From Verrucomicrobiota bacterium (GTDB lineage Bacteria > Verrucomicrobiota > Verrucomicrobiia > Limisphaerales > JAFMIX01): a stretch of DNA of 10,831 nucleotides. The stretch is from positions 1 through 10,831 of the forward strand of contig JAPLTZ010000168.1 of the NCBI GenBank assembly GCA_026397895.1, read 5' to 3'. A program made the translations under genes and the position numbers. Below the pieces are notes generated by a model that worked only from the letters and a program-made list of their open reading frames with translations, made no database searches and was not told where the DNA came from. Shown piece by piece: positions 7,760-10,831 of this stretch (position 1 is its first letter; every line of letters begins with the position of its first letter).

Positions 7760-8037
7760 AGCATCTTCTCCTCCCCGCGCCCGCGTTCGTCCGCGCCTCC
7801 CGGCGCTTTCTCAAGAAACATCCCGCTTCGGCGGACGATTTGGCGGTGCTGTTGCAATGTCTGGAAGCCGACGCGTTCGCCCCGGCTTTGCGCACCCACA
7901 AACTCAAAGGCGCGCTGGCGGGTTCGTGGGCGGCCAGCGGCGGCTACGATCTGCGCGTCGTGTTTCATTTTGCCAAACATCAGGGTCAGCCCGCCATTGT
8001 GCTGGAAGCCATCGGCACCCACGACGAAGTGTATTGA
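7756..8037 (+). CDS. Type II toxin, YafQ/RelE-family mRNA interferase
   Basis: This 93-residue protein starts at GTG 7756, inside the antitoxin stop (GTGA). An upstream in-frame start at 7711 would add 15 residues unlike the family. RelE-superfamily toxins cleave mRNA on the ribosome. Visible family features are the N-terminal helix FVRASRRFLKKHP (11-23), HKLKG (48-52), YDLRVVF (64-70) and the C-terminal GTHDEVY (87-93). By hand alignment with E. coli YafQ, His48, Asp65 and His89 match its His50, Asp67 and catalytic His87, while YafQ His63 corresponds to Ser61 here. The length is normal and the frame intact, so the toxin is probably functional. It is co-transcribed with its antitoxin and followed after 9 bp by the DUF2442 gene. 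A ParE-type activity is a less likely alternative. Confidence 0.85.
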   Translation: MKHLLLPAPAFVRASRRFLKKHPASADDLAVLLQCLEADAFAPALRTHKLKGALAGSWAASGGYDLRVVFHFAKHQGQPAIVLEAIGTHDEVY

Positions 8038-8046
8038 GAGGCCTTC

Positions 8047-8724
8047 ATGGCTCGGATCGTCACCGCCCAACCTCTGACCGGCTTTCGGCTGCGCGTTCGT
8101 TTCAGCGACGGCGTGGAGGGGATTTTCCCCGTCGAACCCGAACGGCGCGGCGGCGTTTTCCTGAAACTGCTGGATGCGAAAATCTTCAACGCCGTCAGCG
8201 TCAACCCCGATTTCGGCTGCGTGGAATGGCCCGGCGGCGTGGACCTCTGCCCGGACACGATGCACGAAGCCATCACCGGCGCAGCGGCGGACCTCCATGC
8301 GCCGATGGTTTTATGCGAAGAACCAAGCTCGGTAACTACAGTCAGGGCGGAAGCGCTTAGTTGGCTTGCTTCCAAGTTGGGAGTGAAAAGCAATGGTGTT
8401 TATGCGTCAAAGTTCTACGTTCCAGAGAAATCATGGACTCGCCATTCAGCTTGGTGGTTTGAAATCCCGCAGCAAACGATCGAAACATCGAAGTCACCCG
8501 ATTTCTATTTGCTTTGTCAGGCAGCACCAAGCGCGAAAGAATTTCACTGCCTAAAAATCCCTGTTACTTTTTTCAGAGAGCAGTTGCCTAGACTCTGCTT
8601 GCGGGAAAATGGCAAGGTGAGTCTTTTCCTCTCTGCCGAGCGAGATGAAATGTTCATCGAACAGCGAGGAAAAGGAAAAATTGAGTTTGTCCGGTTTTTG
8701 AAACCAAGTAATCTGCCAACATGA
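8047..8724 (+). CDS. DUF2442 domain fused to an unrecognised C-terminal domain
   Basis: This 225-residue protein is preceded by GAGAGG (8036-8041), 5 nt before the ATG, which supports the start. Residues 1-78 are a DUF2442 domain: RLRVRFSDGVEG (14-25), GGVFLKLLDAKIFNAV (35-50) and FGCVEWPGGVDLCPDT (56-71) follow the family pattern. DUF2442 proteins are usually about 80-100 residues, of unknown function, and often lie beside small toxin-antitoxin-like genes. Residues from about 95 on (SWLASKLGVKSNGVYASKF, WWFEIPQQTIE, FYLLCQA, LKIPVTFFREQLPRL) form a predicted alpha/beta domain I do not recognise; no catalytic motif stands out. GC falls from about 70% to about 45-52% close to the domain junction. 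An internal ATG at 8305 (residue 87) could start the second part separately but lacks a ribosome site. The stop overlaps the next start (ATGA, 8721-8724), implying translational coupling. Confidence 0.82.
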   Translation: MARIVTAQPLTGFRLRVRFSDGVEGIFPVEPERRGGVFLKLLDAKIFNAVSVNPDFGCVEWPGGVDLCPDTMHEAITGAAADLHAPMVLCEEPSSVTTVRAEALSWLASKLGVKSNGVYASKFYVPEKSWTRHSAWWFEIPQQTIETSKSPDFYLLCQAAPSAKEFHCLKIPVTFFREQLPRLCLRENGKVSLFLSAERDEMFIEQRGKGKIEFVRFLKPSNLPT

Positions 8725-9833
8725 AAACAGCTCGGCAGACTTGGATTCTCGTCTTGTTTTTCCTCGCCGCAACAGCCTTTCAACTTCTTGCTCAACAGAG
8801 CGACGATGACCACAAACACTTTGTGGAATCGAAGGTGAAAGCAGAAAACGGCGATCCAAGAGCTCAATATTATATGGGGCTTCATTACACCAAGGGCGCG
8901 GGTGTAGAGAAAAATGAAATGGAGGCGGCGAAATGGTATCGAAAAGCCGCTGAACAAAATGATGCCTCTGCTCAATGCTCTCTGGGCTATTGCTATGTCC
9001 TTGGTGCAGGCGTGATGCAAGATTGTGTGGAGGCTTACAAGTGGTGGCTGCTTGCGGCAGAACGAGGCGACAAGCAAGCAAAGAAAGAGTTGCCCAAAAT
9101 AGAAAATTTGCTAACGAGGGAGCAAATTACTCAAGGGAAAAAACTAGCCCGCGGGTTTCAGTCGCGCAAAGAATCTGATTCTAAAAACTCCTTTTCATCT
9201 GAAAGCCCAACTGCCAGCGGCACCGGCTTTCTCATCACGGACGACGGTTATTTGATTTCAAATAACCATGTCGTGGAAGGCGCGGATAGGGTGCGTTTAG
9301 TCACGAGTGCCGGAATCATTTCTGCCAAGGTGATTCGGGTTGATTCAGCCACCGACCTTGCGTTGCTCAAAGCCGAAGGAAAGTTTTCACCATTGCCCTT
9401 GGCGGCGAGTCGCGGGGTGAAGCTGGGCGGCACGGTGGCGACGGTGGGTTTTCCCAACATCGGGTTGCAAGGGTTCGCGCCCAAGCTGGCCAAGGGCGAG
9501 ATCGCGTCGCTGTCCGGCGCGGGGGATGACGCGCGGTATTTCCAGATCAGCGTGCCGGTGCAGCCGGGCAATTCGGGCGGGGCGTTGGTGGATGAGCGCG
9601 GCAACGTGGTGGGCGTGGTCTCGGCCAAGTTGAGCGCCAAGGCGGCGCTGGCCGCGAGCGGGTCGCTGCCGGAGAACGTGAATTACGCGGTGAAGAGCAG
9701 TTTCCTCCTGAGCTTCTTGGAATCCGTCCCGGAAGTTTCCGCCAAGCTCAAAGAACCCAACACCAAGGAAGCCAAGTTTGAGGATGTGGTAAAGTCCGCG
9801 CAGGATGCGGCGGTGCTGGTGCTGGTTTATTGA
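8721..9833 (+). CDS. Exported serine protease with Sel1 repeats and a trypsin-like (HtrA/Deg-type) domain
   Basis: This 370-residue protein has a signal peptide (WILVLFFLAATAFQLLA, cleavage likely after Ala24), so it acts in the periplasm or outside. Two Sel1-like repeats follow (about 44-79, AQYYMGLHYTKGAGVEKN…AAKWYRKAAE; 80-115, AQCSLGYCYVLGAGV…AYKWWLLAAE), then a linker (about 116-163). The chymotrypsin-fold S1C domain has the complete triad: His183 (SNNHVV), Asp212 (ATDLALL) and Ser285 (PGNSGGAL). There is no C-terminal PDZ domain, unlike DegP; the Sel1 repeats may take over substrate or partner binding. The start overlaps the DUF2442 gene stop by 4 nt. The 5' half has low GC like the gene upstream, rising to about 68% from about 9400. 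It is probably the last gene of the toxin-antitoxin operon. Protein quality control is a likely role, but no substrate can be named. Confidence 0.9.
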   Translation: MKTARQTWILVLFFLAATAFQLLAQQSDDDHKHFVESKVKAENGDPRAQYYMGLHYTKGAGVEKNEMEAAKWYRKAAEQNDASAQCSLGYCYVLGAGVMQDCVEAYKWWLLAAERGDKQAKKELPKIENLLTREQITQGKKLARGFQSRKESDSKNSFSSESPTASGTGFLITDDGYLISNNHVVEGADRVRLVTSAGIISAKVIRVDSATDLALLKAEGKFSPLPLAASRGVKLGGTVATVGFPNIGLQGFAPKLAKGEIASLSGAGDDARYFQISVPVQPGNSGGALVDERGNVVGVVSAKLSAKAALAASGSLPENVNYAVKSSFLLSFLESVPEVSAKLKEPNTKEAKFEDVVKSAQDAAVLVLVY

Positions 9834-9835
9834 TG

Positions 9836-9946
9836 TGGAGTGCGCGGACACGTCCGCGCTTTGGTACCGGGAGACATGTCTCCCAGCCTGCCGCGACGGG
9901 CGCGAGCACGGCGGGTCGGAAAGCGGCGACATGTCGCCGCACTCCA
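9836..9946. repeat. Palindrome-rich inverted-pair element between convergent genes
   Basis: The 111-bp unit is bounded by TGGAGTGC (9836-9843) and its exact reverse complement GCACTCCA (9939-9946). Next to each end is a hairpin palindrome: GCGCGGACACGTCCGCGC (9842-9859; 7-bp arms, 4-nt loop) and the perfect GCGGCGACATGTCGCCGC (9923-9940). A third perfect palindrome, GGGAGACATGTCTCCC (9869-9884), lies between. The outer two are divergent copies of one element (TGGAGTGC, palindrome with ACATGT or ACACGT centre, then GCTTT) in opposite orientation. It fills nearly all of the 120-bp gap between two convergent stop codons. It resembles REP/BIME-type extragenic repeats and may also stop transcription from both sides; no T-tract follows, so that role is inferred. 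Confidence 0.8.
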
Positions 9947-9953
9947 AGCAGCG

Positions 9954-10373
9954 TCACTTGCTCTCCGGCTGCGGGGCGATGGCGAACGAGACTTTCTGGA
10001 TTCCCTCCCGCCGCACCAAATCCAGCACGCGGATGACGGAGCCGTGGGAGGCGTCCTTGTCGCCGCTGATGTAAACGGGGATGTTCGTGTTCAGGTGGTA
10101 GCGGTTAGAGAGGTAGGTGTGCAACTCGCCGCTCGTGACGGCTTTCTTTTCCACGTAAACCTCCCCGCCTTTGTCCACGGAGAGGTTGATGATCTCCGGC
10201 TTGAAGTCGCGGGTGGCCTGCGTGGCGGTGGGCAGGTTCATCTTGATGGACTGCATCTTGATCATCGTGAGGCTGGCCATCATGAACGACGCGAGCAGAA
10301 AGAACATGATGTCGATCAGCGGAATGATCTCGATGCGCGCCTTGCGGTGGGGCGTGGGTGAGCCGATTTTCAT
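9954..10373 (-). CDS. exbD: ExbD/TolR-family biopolymer transport protein
   Basis: This 139-residue inner-membrane protein is the proton-channel partner of ExbB/TolQ. Together they turn the proton gradient into mechanical work on TonB or Tol proteins. It has a short cytoplasmic N-terminus, then one transmembrane helix (IIPLIDIMFFLLASFMMASL, about 16-35) carrying the conserved proton-relay aspartate Asp21. The periplasmic domain of about 100 residues includes NLSVDKGGEVYVEKKAV and a final VRREGIQKVSFAIAP strand, in the usual ExbD order. The length matches the family. It lies 20 bp downstream of the exbB-like gene on the same strand and is surely co-transcribed; no clear ribosome site precedes the ATG. 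Its 3' end meets the palindromic element. Whether the pair serves TonB, Tol or another system cannot be told, because no tonB or tolA is in the window. Confidence 0.93.
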   Translation of the reverse strand: MKIGSPTPHRKARIEIIPLIDIMFFLLASFMMASLTMIKMQSIKMNLPTATQATRDFKPEIINLSVDKGGEVYVEKKAVTSGELHTYLSNRYHLNTNIPVYISGDKDASHGSVIRVLDLVRREGIQKVSFAIAPQPESK

Positions 10374-10393
10374 GGCGTGGTCGGTTGACGGAA

Positions 10394-10831
10394 TTATTCG
10401 CCGCGTTTCTTAACGGCGTTGACCATGACTTCGAGGTTGGTCGCGGCGGATTCGAGTTCAAATTGCAGTTTCGCGTGCCGGCCGGTGAAATAGTTGAACG
10501 GAATCAGGCAGAGAATCGCGATGCCGAGGCCGCACATGGTGGCGATGAGCGCCTCGCCGATGCCGCCGGTCACAGCGCCCATGGCGCTCTCCACGCCGGT
10601 GCCGCCGATGGCGTTGAAGGTGCGGAAAATGCCGGCCACGGTGCCGAGCAGCCCGAGCAGCGGCGCGAGGGTGACGAGCGTGTCCATGACGGTGAGGAAG
10701 CGCCCGGCGCGTTGCAGCTCCACGCCGGCGGCGACCTGGAGCGCGCCTTGCAGCGAACTGTGGTGGTGGTTCAGCCCGTGCCAGAGGGTGCGGATGATGG
10801 GGTCGGGCGAATCCTTGGCCAGCGTGGAGGC
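10394..10831 (-). CDS. exbB: ExbB/TolQ/MotA-family proton channel protein, 5' end cut by window edge
   Basis: The last 145 residues of an ExbB/TolQ-type inner-membrane protein are present; the frame stays open to the right edge, so the true start is outside. Visible are a cytoplasmic stretch (SLQGALQVAAGVELQRAGRF), the helix LVTLAPLLGLLGTVAGIF with the Gly-rich LLGLLGTV signature, then IGGTGVESAMGAVTGGIGEALIATMCGLGIAILCLIPFNYF forming the last transmembrane helix, and a short charged tail ending VNAVKKRGE. These match the conserved C-terminal MotA_ExbB domain that forms the pentameric channel around ExbD. A GTG at 10723 is an internal codon, not the start, because family-like sequence continues upstream (DSPDPIIRTLWHGLN). 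It is the first visible gene of the exbB-exbD unit. Confidence 0.93.
   Translation of the reverse strand, partial: ASTLAKDSPDPIIRTLWHGLNHHHSSLQGALQVAAGVELQRAGRFLTVMDTLVTLAPLLGLLGTVAGIFRTFNAIGGTGVESAMGAVTGGIGEALIATMCGLGIAILCLIPFNYFTGRHAKLQFELESAATNLEVMVNAVKKRGE

Noticed and set aside
8544..9081. Two overlapping minus-strand frames (177 and 176 codons)
   Set aside because: They lie opposite the DUF2442 fusion and the Sel1 protease, both of which have clear domains. The translations show no domain or export signal.
10394..10723. A short complete ExbB gene starting at GTG 10723
   Set aside because: Family-like sequence continues upstream in the same frame to the window edge, so the GTG is an internal valine codon and the gene is cut, not short.

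Overview
The window looks like a stretch of chromosome from a GC-rich (about 65% over most of its length) Verrucomicrobiota bacterium, probably of the Pedosphaera/Limisphaerales kind. The main clue is the large secreted protease at 2031-6875. It carries the PKD and Ig-like domain style and the short C-terminal module (…YQVRYKDSLLETNW … RFYQLRV) that I associate with secreted proteins of this phylum. Weak or absent Shine-Dalgarno sites and an ExbB/ExbD pair fit but do not prove this. No rRNA, tRNA, CRISPR array, transposase or phage gene was seen, and no gap between genes exceeds about 120 bp.

Layout. (1) 1-1927, minus strand: uvrB, the excision-repair helicase subunit, nearly complete but missing its last few dozen residues off the left edge. 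(2) 1928-2030: a short AT-rich divergent intergenic region with tandem 9-bp repeats and a TTGACA box facing uvrB. (3) 2031-6875, plus strand: a 1614-residue secreted subtilisin-family (S8) protease with an I9-like propeptide, an intact Asp/His/Ser triad and a long mosaic of beta-sandwich domains, including three near-identical PKD repeats. (4) 6953-7489: a small membrane-anchored coiled-coil protein of unknown function. (5) 7553-9833: an apparent four-gene operon. It contains a YafQ/RelE-like toxin-antitoxin pair (antitoxin first, GTGA overlap), a DUF2442 domain fused to an unrecognised C-terminal domain, and, after an ATGA overlap, a secreted Sel1-repeat/trypsin-like serine protease. (6) 9836-9946: a palindrome-rich inverted-pair element that fills the gap between convergent genes. 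(7) 9954-10831, minus strand: exbD- and exbB-type genes of a proton-driven TonB/Tol-type energy module; exbB runs off the right edge.

The flanks (uvrB, exbBD) are housekeeping-type. The middle is accessory: it carries a toxin-antitoxin system and a roughly 1.1-kb stretch (about 8310-9400) of clearly lower GC (about 45-52% against about 65-70%) whose edges fall inside two reading frames. This is where anything new is most likely to lie. The main candidates are the DUF2442-X fusion, its coupling to a toxin-antitoxin pair and an exported protease, and the palindromic element. All functional links among these genes are inferred from gene order and overlaps only.
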